Assembly (NCBI RefSeq): GCF_019186805.1
Contig: NZ_CP066783.1
Coordinates: 797,501-861,500, forward strand
From: Comamonas fluminis
GTDB lineage: Bacteria; Pseudomonadota; Gammaproteobacteria; Burkholderiales; Burkholderiaceae_C
Reading direction: 5' to 3'
Length of the DNA: 64,000 nt
Shown here: one piece after another, positions 29,115 through 36,298 of the stretch
Layout: every line of letters begins with the position of its first letter
How positions within the stretch are numbered: position 1 is the first letter of the stretch
Notes under the pieces: generated by a model
The model's input: only the letters and a program-made list of their open reading frames with translations
Databases searched by the model: none
Told to the model about the DNA's origin: nothing
Program-made: the position numbers and the translations under genes

Positions 29115-30857
29115 TTACTCGTTGGTCACGGCCAGCACTTCTTCAAGCGAGGTCAGGCCCAGCTTTACTTTGTGCAGGCCAGACCCACGCAAGGAGCGCA
29201 CGCCTTCCAGCTTGGCCTGTGCAGCAATATCCATTGCGCTGCCATCGCGCAAGATGATGCGCTGAATTTCCTCGCTGATAGGCATGACCTGGTAGATGCC
29301 GACTCGCCCTTTATAGCCATTGTTGCAGGCAGCGCAGCCCACGGGCTTGTAGCTGACCCAGCTGCCATCGACTTCCTCTTCGCTGTATCCGGCATCCAGC
29401 AAGGCCTCATGCGGAATGTCGGCAGGCTGCTTGCACTGCGCACACAGGCGGCGTGCCAGGCGCTGGGCGGTAATCAAAATCACGCTGGAGGCAATATTGA
29501 AGGGGGCGATGCCCATATTGCGCATCCGGGTCAGCGTGGTGGGTGCATCGTTGGTGTGCAGTGTTGATAGCACCAAGTGACCAGTCTGCGCGGCCTTGAT
29601 GGAGATGTCGGCCGTTTCCAGGTCGCGAATTTCACCAACCATGATGATGTCCGGATCCTGGCGCAGAAAGGATTTGAGTGCCGCGGCAAAAGTCAGACCT
29701 GCCTTCTCGTTCACATTGACCTGGTTAACGCCAGGCATGTTGATTTCGGAGGGGTCTTCTGCGGTGGCAATGTTCACGCCTGGCTGATTGAGCAGATTCA
29801 GACAGGTATAGAGCGACACGGTCTTGCCCGACCCTGTGGGGCCGGTGACCAGAATCATGCCGTAGGGGCGCTTGATGGCGGAGAGGAGGCGCTCTTTTTC
29901 CTCGGGCTCGTAGCCCAGCGCATCAATGCCCATCTTGGCGGAGCTGGGATCCAGAATACGGATCACGATCTTTTCGCCAAACAGCGTGGGCAAGGTGCTG
30001 ACACGGAAGTCGATGACGCGATCTGGTCCCACCTTGAGCTTCATGCGTCCGTCTTGGGGAATGCGTTTTTCCGAAATATCCAGGCGCGAGATCACCTTGA
30101 TGCGCGAAGCCAGCTTGTCCTTGATGGCAATGGGTGGCGAGGCAATTTCACGCAATTCGCCGTCGATACGAAAGCGGACTCGGTAATTGTGTTCGTACGG
30201 CTCGAAGTGCAAGTCCGAAGCACGCATATTGAATGCATCAAGCAGCATCTTGTGCAGAAACTTGACGACGGGAGCGTCTTCAACCTCGGCACCAATGGCG
30301 TTGTCTTTTTCGTCAGGTGCATCTTCAATCTTGACATCGTCAAAGTCGAAGTCGCCCGAGCTGGAGTAAGTCTCCAGAGACTCGCTGACACTTTTGCCGG
30401 TGTGCTCAAGTAGCTTGTGAAGCTTGTCGGCCTCAACAACCACCCAGTCCACAAACATCTGCGTCGTGAACTTGATTTGTTCGGCGACTTCCTGCTGGGT
30501 GGGGTCGGCAGTGGCAACAGTGATGCGATTGCCCCGTTTGCTCAGGGCCAGAACACGGTAGGTGCTGCTGATCTTGGGGTCCAGCAGCTCGCGGGGGAGC
30601 TGCGTGGTGTCAACCGCATTGAGGTCCAGCAGCGGTGTGCTGAACATGGTGGAGATTGTCTCGGCAATCTCCAATGCGCTGATTTCGCCGGACTGGCTCA
30701 GTTCCGAGATGAAAGGGGTTTTGCTGCCTGCTGCTTTTTTGGCAGCAGCCTCCGCTGCCTGCTGAGAGACCTTGCCAGCCGAGATCAGCGCACGTCCCAG
30801 GCCGGGAATAGCGATAGGAGCTGGAGGGTTTTTGGGCAGCGAATCGGCAGCAGCCAT
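29115..30857 (-). CDS. pilB: Type IV pilus assembly ATPase PilB
   Basis: The 580-residue ATPase powers pilus extension. It has the N-terminal GSPII_E domain, then Walker A 'VTGPTGSGKTVSLY', an Asp box, Walker B 'IMVGEIRDLETADI', and the zinc tetracysteine ('CAQC', 'CAAC'). It is first in pilBCD. The 250 bases upstream hold the tRNA-Pro fragment that marks the left end of the accessory island. Confidence 0.96.
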   Translation of the reverse strand: MAAADSLPKNPPAPIAIPGLGRALISAGKVSQQAAEAAAKKAAGSKTPFISELSQSGEISALEIAETISTMFSTPLLDLNAVDTTQLPRELLDPKISSTYRVLALSKRGNRITVATADPTQQEVAEQIKFTTQMFVDWVVVEADKLHKLLEHTGKSVSESLETYSSSGDFDFDDVKIEDAPDEKDNAIGAEVEDAPVVKFLHKMLLDAFNMRASDLHFEPYEHNYRVRFRIDGELREIASPPIAIKDKLASRIKVISRLDISEKRIPQDGRMKLKVGPDRVIDFRVSTLPTLFGEKIVIRILDPSSAKMGIDALGYEPEEKERLLSAIKRPYGMILVTGPTGSGKTVSLYTCLNLLNQPGVNIATAEDPSEINMPGVNQVNVNEKAGLTFAAALKSFLRQDPDIIMVGEIRDLETADISIKAAQTGHLVLSTLHTNDAPTTLTRMRNMGIAPFNIASSVILITAQRLARRLCAQCKQPADIPHEALLDAGYSEEEVDGSWVSYKPVGCAACNNGYKGRVGIYQVMPISEEIQRIILRDGSAMDIAAQAKLEGVRSLRGSGLHKVKLGLTSLEEVLAVTNE

Positions 30858-30987
30858 TGATCAATCTTCGTAAGAAAAGAAGGTTGATCCTACCATTCCT
30901 TACATGTCAATCACATGCGTGCAAGGCCTATGACTGGCATCAATGCAACGCTCTTGCATTGGCTCAATAAACTGGGGAATCCCGACA

Positions 30988-31034
30988 TGGTCGGGGTGAG
31001 AGGATTCGAACCTCCGGCCTCTACGTCCCGAACG
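30988..31034 (-). other. 3' fragment of tRNA-Pro(CGG); attachment site at the island's left end
   Basis: On the minus strand this reads from the anticodon loop (TTCGGGA, anticodon CGG) through the variable loop, the T-arm (GGTTCGAATCC) and the acceptor end to CCA. The 5' half is absent: the sequence beyond 31034 is AT-rich and unrelated. A half tRNA next to an integrase gene is the classic mark of integration into a tRNA 3' end. The restored full tRNA should lie at the other end of the element, outside this window. Confidence 0.85.
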
Positions 31035-31109
31035 CCTATTTATTGCCAATAAAATCAATGTGTTGTACGATGAAACCCATTATTTGGGACACTTCGGGGA
31101 CACGGGCCG

Positions 31110-32201
31110 GTGGGCACTATTACAAAACGCGGAGAGCTGCAGTGGCAGGCCAAGGTCAGACGCCGTGGCTTCCCTGCGCAGTCACGAACCTTCTCCTACA
31201 AAGAGGACGCCGAACGCTGGGTTCGGGCGATGGAGCGCGAGCTGGAGACGACCGGTTTCATCGACCGCCGGGAGGCCGAGCGCAACACCTTGGCCGACAT
31301 CCTTTTACGGTATGAGAAGGAAGTCACGCCGCAGAAGAAATCCGCAGTGATGGAGTCCACCAAGATCAAGCTCTTGCTCAGGGATGCCGCCCTTACCCAG
31401 ATCAAGACTTCAGCCTTGAGCAGTTCGATTGTCGCCGCCTGGCGTGACCGCCGCCTCAAGCAGGTCAGCGGGGCAACGGTCAACCGTGAGATCGACATTC
31501 TGTCGGCGGCGATCAACCACGCGCGGCGTGAGTGGGGCATTCATATCGAAAACCCCATCCCCTTGGTGCGGCGACCGGAGAAGGCCAAAGCCAGGGACAG
31601 GCGCTTCTCGGATGAAGAGATGGTGTACCTGCTCGCCGCTTTGACGGGCGGTGAGCGTCTGTCCGATGGTACGTTCAGCAAGGGGGCTCGCAACCCGTGG
31701 CTGCAGCCTCTGGTGGAGCTGGCCGTGGAGACGGCCATGCGCCGAGGGGAGCTGTTGTCATTGCGTTGGGAGTGTGTGAATCTGGACAGGCAGACGGCCT
31801 TCCTGCCCGACACCAAGAATGGCGATTCGCGTATGGTGCCCTTGTCGCGCAAGGCTGTGGCGATCCTGCAGGAGTTACAGGGCTTGGCTGGTGCAAACAA
31901 TGCCCATGAGGGGCCGGTGTTCCAGACGACAGCAATGGCGCTGCGCAAAGGATTCAAGCGCGCCCTGGAACGTGCCCAGCAGCAGTACAAGGAAGACTGC
32001 CGAGCAGCCAGTAAACGCCCTGTTCGTGGCTTTCTGGAGGATGTCCATTTCCATGACACCCGCCACGAAGCTGCATCGCGCTTGTCGGAAAAGCTGAGCA
32101 ACGTCCTGGAGCTGTCCGCCGTGACCGGTCACAAGGACTTGCGCATGCTCAAGCGTTACTACCACCCCCGTGCCGAAGACCTCGCGAAAAAGCTGGGGTA
32201 G
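31110..32201 (+). CDS. Site-specific tyrosine recombinase (phage/island integrase)
   Basis: The 363-residue integrase has the catalytic set Arg212 ('TAMRRGEL'), His315-x-x-Arg318 ('HFHDTRHE'), His341 ('TGHKDL') and Tyr350 ('RYYH'). An N-terminal SAM-like arm-binding region precedes it. Translation appears to start at a GTG (31110). It lies 75 bases from the tRNA-Pro fragment, so it is almost certainly the enzyme that inserted the island. Confidence 0.93.
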   Translation: MGTITKRGELQWQAKVRRRGFPAQSRTFSYKEDAERWVRAMERELETTGFIDRREAERNTLADILLRYEKEVTPQKKSAVMESTKIKLLLRDAALTQIKTSALSSSIVAAWRDRRLKQVSGATVNREIDILSAAINHARREWGIHIENPIPLVRRPEKAKARDRRFSDEEMVYLLAALTGGERLSDGTFSKGARNPWLQPLVELAVETAMRRGELLSLRWECVNLDRQTAFLPDTKNGDSRMVPLSRKAVAILQELQGLAGANNAHEGPVFQTTAMALRKGFKRALERAQQQYKEDCRAASKRPVRGFLEDVHFHDTRHEAASRLSEKLSNVLELSAVTGHKDLRMLKRYYHPRAEDLAKKLG

Positions 32202-32254
32202 ATAGGCCGCCTGGACTGTGGACAAGGCTGTGTTCTGCACGGGTTGTCCTCGTT

Positions 32255-32299
32255 ACATCGCCCCTTGATGGCTCGATACATCGCCCCTGATTGGGTTCT
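32255..32299 (+). repeat. Two 23-bp iteron-like repeats left of the IS
   Basis: Copies start at 32255 and 32278 and share the core 'acatcgcccct-tga-tgg'. Together with two copies at 33491 and 33514 they form a four-copy cluster with a 23-base period that the IS5-family element has split. Confidence 0.75.
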
Positions 32300-32316
32300 G
32301 GGGCAGGGTTCGTTAG

Positions 32317-33488
32317 GGAAGGTCTGCACAACCTCGGCCGTGCTGGCGCGATGTGAGACATTGACGACATGAAGCAAATGAGCCTGGGTGGGAGCGGATT
32401 CGAGCGCAAGACCAAGAGGACTCGCAAGCGCGAGTTCCTGGACGAGATGAACCTGGTGGTGCCCTGGGCGGAGCTGGTGTCGCTGATCGCGCCACACGCA
32501 CCCACTCCTGGCGCCAAGGGCGGACGCCCACCGTTTGCCGTGGAGACCATGCTGCGCATTCACTTCCTGCAGCAGTGGTTCAACCTCTCGGACCCGGCCA
32601 TGGAAGAGGCGCTGTACGACATGGCGCTGTTCCGTGAGTTCGTGGGGCTGGATGCCGGGGAAGACAACCTGCCCGACGAGAGCACCATTCTTCGGTTTCG
32701 CCACCTGCTCGAAGCTCACAACCTGAGCTCGCAGATCCTGGCCACCGTCAACGCCACGCTGGCAGCCAAGGGTCTGCTCTTGAAGAGCGGCACGGTGGTC
32801 GATGCCACGCTGATCGCCGCACCGAGTTCGACCAAGAACAGCAGCGGCGAACGCGACCCCGAGATGCACCAGACCAAGAAGGGCAACCAGTGGCATTTCG
32901 GCATGAAGGCGCACATTGGTGTCGATGCCGACTCGGGTCTGGTGCACACCGTGGTGGGCACGGCGGCCAACGTCAACGACGTGACGCAGGCCCATGCGTT
33001 GGTGCACGGAGCGGAAACCGACGTCTTTGCCGACGCGGGCTACCAGGGCGTGGGCAAGCGCGATGAAACGCAAGAGATCAACGTCAACTGGCACGTGGCC
33101 ATGCGGCCGGGCAAGCGCAAGGTGCTGGACAAGAGCACGCCGATGGGTGCGATCCTGGATCAGCTGGAGCGGGCCAAGGCGAGCATCCGGGCCAAGGTTG
33201 AACACCCGTTCCGGGTGATCAAGCGCCAGTTTGGGCATGTGAAGGTGCGTTACCGCGGACTGGCCAAGAACACGGCGCAATTGCACACGCTGTTTGCGCT
33301 GTCCAACCTGTGGATGGTGCGGCGCACGTTGCTGCAGGAGATGCGGGGATGAGTGCGTCCAAATGCGGCCAGAGAGCCGTGAATCGGGGCGAAATCGGCC
33401 TTCAAACCGACCATGCAAGCCTGAAATCGTCGCCATCCGAAATCGAGTGCATCAACTCACGCTGCGGCGGGTGTTATGCAGATCTTCC
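32317..33488 (+). mobile_element. Complete IS5-family insertion sequence, about 1.17 kb
   Basis: The ends are imperfect inverted repeats: left 'ggaaggtctgcacaac' and right (reverse strand) 'ggaagatctgcataac'. The element is flanked by a 4-bp direct repeat TTAG at 32313-32316 and 33489-33492, matching the YTAR target of the IS5 group. It contains one transposase gene. The intact ends and duplication suggest fairly recent insertion. Confidence 0.92.
32369..33352 (+). CDS. IS5-family DDE transposase
   Basis: The 327-residue transposase has an N-terminal helical DNA-binding region ('PPFAVETMLRIHFLQQWFNLSD'-like block near residue 55). Catalytic acidic residues lie in 'GTVVDATLI', 'FADAGYQG' and 'AKVEHPFRVIKRQFG' (DDE with the Y-R-K signature region). 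Length and motifs match IS5 transposases, and no frameshift is seen. Confidence 0.94.
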   Translation: MKQMSLGGSGFERKTKRTRKREFLDEMNLVVPWAELVSLIAPHAPTPGAKGGRPPFAVETMLRIHFLQQWFNLSDPAMEEALYDMALFREFVGLDAGEDNLPDESTILRFRHLLEAHNLSSQILATVNATLAAKGLLLKSGTVVDATLIAAPSSTKNSSGERDPEMHQTKKGNQWHFGMKAHIGVDADSGLVHTVVGTAANVNDVTQAHALVHGAETDVFADAGYQGVGKRDETQEINVNWHVAMRPGKRKVLDKSTPMGAILDQLERAKASIRAKVEHPFRVIKRQFGHVKVRYRGLAKNTAQLHTLFALSNLWMVRRTLLQEMRG

Positions 33489-33490
33489 TT

Positions 33491-33534
33491 AGATCGCCCC
33501 TTGTTGGTTCGATAGATCACCCCTTGTCTATACC
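33491..33534 (+). repeat. Two 23-bp iteron-like repeats right of the IS
   Basis: Copies start at 33491 and 33514 ('agatcgccccttg-tggttcgat', 'agatcaccccttg'). They continue the cluster at 32255-32299; removing the IS would place four copies within about 110 bases. Confidence 0.75.
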
Positions 33535-33563
33535 TATAGGGTGTTCCTATAGATTTCCTATAG
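33533..33563 (+). repeat. Three CCTATAG repeats
   Basis: CCTATAG occurs at 33533, 33546 and 33557, spaced 13 and 11 bases apart, about 140 bases before the first antitoxin gene. They could be protein-binding sites; no function is known. Confidence 0.55.
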
Positions 33564-33698
33564 TTTTTGCTGGTAGCGCTTGCAGTTTCGGTGGAAAAGT
33601 CTGCGGGTTGGCTGGGGCAGGTCAGGCTCAATTGTCCGCAAGCGTGCCACGGTCTAATATGTAAAATATTTCAGACATTCTCAAATTCACCGCCAACC

Positions 33699-34190
33699 AT
33701 GAACCTGATCGAAATTGGCCATGTCGTGGGCGCCCGACGCGCCGAGTTGGGACTGACCCAGGCGCAACTGGCACACCTAAGCGGCCTGTCGCGCCAGACC
33801 TTGGTTGGGCTGGAAAACGGCACCTTGAGTGATTTGGGTGTCAATCGTGTTGGACAGGTCATGGCGGTGCTGGGGCTGGATAGCGCCCAGCCGGATACCC
33901 AGGCGCGGCGCAAAAAGCGCGGCTTGTGGATGGCGGCCAAGACGGCCAGTGTCAGCTATGCGGATGAACTTGCCCCCGAGGTGCTGGAGCAAGTCCTGGC
34001 CGGTGGCGATGTACCGCCTTCGTTCGCACCACACCTGACCCATCTGCTCGATGAGGCACCGGTGCCCACCGTTGTGATGGCGGTGGAAGAGGCCGCAGCG
34101 CATGCGCACCTGCCGCCTCGGCAGGTCTGGCGCAACGTCGCAAAACTCGCGCAGTCGCTATCTGTTCACCGTCGGGCGCTGTGGGCATGA
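33699..34190 (+). CDS. XRE-family regulator/antitoxin of an AbiEii-type pair
   Basis: The 163-residue protein has an N-terminal helix-turn-helix (about residues 18-40, 'LTQAQLAHLSGLSRQTLVGLENG'). The C-terminal half is helical and unrecognised. Its stop overlaps the start of the downstream nucleotidyltransferase by four bases (ATGA). Pairs of this kind act as type IV toxin-antitoxin or abortive-infection modules in which the HTH protein also represses the operon. The ATG at 33699 is preferred; an upstream in-frame extension crosses the likely promoter region. Confidence 0.8.
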   Translation: MNLIEIGHVVGARRAELGLTQAQLAHLSGLSRQTLVGLENGTLSDLGVNRVGQVMAVLGLDSAQPDTQARRKKRGLWMAAKTASVSYADELAPEVLEQVLAGGDVPPSFAPHLTHLLDEAPVPTVVMAVEEAAAHAHLPPRQVWRNVAKLAQSLSVHRRALWA

Positions 34191-34843
34191 AAGTCGATTC
34201 GCTGCCCAGCGGGGCTTGGCAGAGCCTGTTTCCGCGTGCGTTGGCGTTGATCGACGACATCAGCAGGTACGGCGGCATAGCGAACCCGTTCTGGACCTTG
34301 GGCGGTGGAACCGTGTTGATGTTCCGCTACCGCCACCGGCTCAGCAAGGACATCGACATTTTTGTGCCTGATCCGCAGTACCTGGGCTTTGTCACCCCAC
34401 GGCTGAGCGATACGGCGGCGGATATGACCGAGGACTACACGGAACAGCCGGGCATGTTCGTCAAGCTCCAGTTCGAAGAGGGTGAGGTGGACTTCGTATC
34501 CGCCCCCAATCTGCTCGATGACGCCTGGGATACCTGGGACATCGGAGGCCGCGCCGTCAAAGTGGAAACGGCTGCAGAGATCATTGCCAAGAAGATGTAT
34601 CACCGTGGCGACCGTGCCACTGCACGTGACCTGTTTGATTTGGCGTTGGTGATCGAGCGAGAGCCGCAGCAGCTTTTGGTGGCAAAGCCATTCTTGTTGC
34701 GCCATCGGAGTGCCTTCCTGACTCAGATTCGGCAGCCGCATGCCAGTCTGCAGGCTGCGTTTGGCGCTATCGCTACGCTGGATTACACACCCAGCTTCGA
34801 CCACTGCGTGGCCGTGGCGGGTGGATTCCTGGACAGCCTGTAG
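34187..34843 (+). CDS. AbiEii/AbiGii-type nucleotidyltransferase toxin
   Basis: The 218-residue protein has the nucleotidyltransferase signature near residues 37-60: 'WTLGGGTVLMF' followed by 'SKDIDIFV', with Asp55 and Asp57 as metal ligands. A third acidic residue is likely in 'EVDFVS'. The later 'ETAAEIIAKKMYHRGDRATARDLFDLALV' is the usual AbiEii helical region. Relatives transfer nucleotides to tRNA and stop growth. It is coupled to the HTH gene by an ATGA overlap. Confidence 0.87.
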   Translation: MKVDSLPSGAWQSLFPRALALIDDISRYGGIANPFWTLGGGTVLMFRYRHRLSKDIDIFVPDPQYLGFVTPRLSDTAADMTEDYTEQPGMFVKLQFEEGEVDFVSAPNLLDDAWDTWDIGGRAVKVETAAEIIAKKMYHRGDRATARDLFDLALVIEREPQQLLVAKPFLLRHRSAFLTQIRQPHASLQAAFGAIATLDYTPSFDHCVAVAGGFLDSL

Positions 34844-34937
34844 CGGTTCAGGTGGCGCAGCCAAACCAAGCCGACCTTGCCGACAGTGGGATGGGGATGC
34901 AGGGTTGTTGTAGAGGTTCGTGAAGCGTATAAAAAAA

Positions 34938-34985
34938 TGATCAATAATTTGACCAAAAAATGGAAATTGGTTAAATTAATGATCA
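34938..34985 (+). promoter_or_regulatory. Large imperfect palindrome, probable operator of the second XRE gene
   Basis: The arms 'tgatcaataatttgacc' (34938-34954) and 'ggttaaattaatgatca' (34969-34985) are inverted repeats with two mismatches. They are separated by 14 bases and end directly before the ATG at 34987. This fits self-repression by the encoded HTH protein. Confidence 0.7.
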
Positions 34986-34986
34986 A

Positions 34987-35685
34987 ATGAGTTCTCATGA
35001 ATCGCATGTCCTCCTTGAACGCCAACTGCTTCTGCAGCTTGGCGACCGTCTCAAGCGCCTGCGCAAGACCCAGCGCCTGGGCACGGTAGAGCTTGCGGCG
35101 CGCGCAGGCATGACGCGCAACACCCTGCGCGCGGTCGAGTCGGGCGACCCCGCACCATCCATCGGCACCTACCTGCGCGTCATGTCCATTTTGGGCGTTG
35201 GTGGCGATCTGGCGTTGCTGGCAGGCGATGTCTTGCAACCGGCGCCTGCGGGCTCCGCCGCCGCACGTTCCCGGCATCCCGCGCCCGTGGTGCATGTGCG
35301 CGTGCGCGCCGACCCAACCAGGCACCAGCTGCAGGACTTGCAAAGCCTGGCCCTGCATGAAGAAGCCGTGCGGCTGGCCAAGGCCGACCCTGCTCAGGTT
35401 CAGCAGGCAAAGGACACGCTCCAGCGCTGGCTGGCTACTGGAGATGTTCGCTCTGCAGCCTTGTGGCGTGAGTGGGAGGACATCCTGAAGGCGGGCGCCT
35501 GGCGCAAGGTGTTGGCCCGCACCCGCCGCGCGCAGCAGCTGCGCCAGGCATCACCGCTGGTCACGATCCTGCCGCCCGAGACCCGTCAGGCCATCCTGCG
35601 GCAGGTGGGCGAACTCCGGAAGGGTGTCGAGATGGGCGACGAGATGGGAGACGAGATGGGAGATGCACCCGAGGATCAGCTATGA
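34987..35685 (+). CDS. XRE-family regulator paired with a DUF6036 nucleotidyltransferase
   Basis: The 232-residue protein has an N-terminal helix-turn-helix (about residues 15-65, 'LGTVELAARAGMTRNTLRAVESG'). A Pro/Ala linker follows, then a helical C-terminal half. Just before the stop the protein repeats Glu-Met-Gly-Asp three times, encoded by three 12-base tandem repeats (35629-35664). Its stop overlaps the next gene by four bases. Likely role: antitoxin and autorepressor acting on the palindrome immediately upstream. Confidence 0.75.
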   Translation: MSSHESHVLLERQLLLQLGDRLKRLRKTQRLGTVELAARAGMTRNTLRAVESGDPAPSIGTYLRVMSILGVGGDLALLAGDVLQPAPAGSAAARSRHPAPVVHVRVRADPTRHQLQDLQSLALHEEAVRLAKADPAQVQQAKDTLQRWLATGDVRSAALWREWEDILKAGAWRKVLARTRRAQQLRQASPLVTILPPETRQAILRQVGELRKGVEMGDEMGDEMGDAPEDQL

Positions 35686-36215
35686 CCCGAGAGGAGTTGG
35701 AGCACATCATCCGTGCCAGCGGTGACATCACCGACCAGTACGAATTTGTCATCGTCGGCAGCCAATCCATCCTGGGCGCGGTGCCCCGGCCCGAGGATGT
35801 GTTCACGGTGTCCATGGAGGCCGATATCTATCCCTTGCTGACGCCGGAGCTGGCCGACAAGATCGACGGGGCCATCGGCGAAGGCTCGCAGTTCCACGAA
35901 ACCTACGGCTACTACGCGCAAGGCGTCGGGCCGGAGACGGCTTGCTTGCCCGCAGACTGGATGCAACGGGTGCATCGCATCCAGAACCGCAATACTCAGG
36001 ATCGCATTGGGTACTGTCTGGATGTTCTCGACCTCTTCCTCGCCAAGGCTGTGGCTGCGCGGGAGAAGGATCGGGAGTTCTGCATTGCGCTGCTGCAGTA
36101 CGGCTACGTGAGCCTGGAAGCCGCCTTGGTGCTCGTGGGCCACATGCCCCTGAATGCCAAGGCGCAGCAGACGTTGCGGGCGACGATGCGTCGGTGGGCA
36201 AAGAGTGCCACCTGA
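35682..36215 (+). CDS. DUF6036-like nucleotidyltransferase, probable toxin
   Basis: The 177-residue protein has a minimal nucleotidyltransferase pattern, 'YEFVIVGSQSILG' followed by an acidic region 'SMEADIYPL'. Then come a His/Tyr-rich middle ('FHETYGYYAQGV') and a helical end with 'LDLFLAKAVAAREKDREF'. This matches the DUF6036 type found in HTH/nucleotidyltransferase modules. The ATGA overlap with the XRE gene supports a toxin-antitoxin pair. It ends 83 bases before the NERD-kinase-helicase gene. Confidence 0.7.
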   Translation: MTREELEHIIRASGDITDQYEFVIVGSQSILGAVPRPEDVFTVSMEADIYPLLTPELADKIDGAIGEGSQFHETYGYYAQGVGPETACLPADWMQRVHRIQNRNTQDRIGYCLDVLDLFLAKAVAAREKDREFCIALLQYGYVSLEAALVLVGHMPLNAKAQQTLRATMRRWAKSAT

Positions 36216-36298
36216 ATCGCTCCACAGGCGAAGTTCAAATTCCATCTCGCGTAGTTGTTGCCTCTATAGTTGCACGATTGGAAAGGGAGTCAAGAAGA

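Noticed and set aside
35942..36298. N-terminal extension of the NERD-kinase-helicase frame
   Set aside because: It overlaps the DUF6036 gene out of frame and has no ribosome site. The GTG at 36299 with 'aaaggga' upstream fits better.
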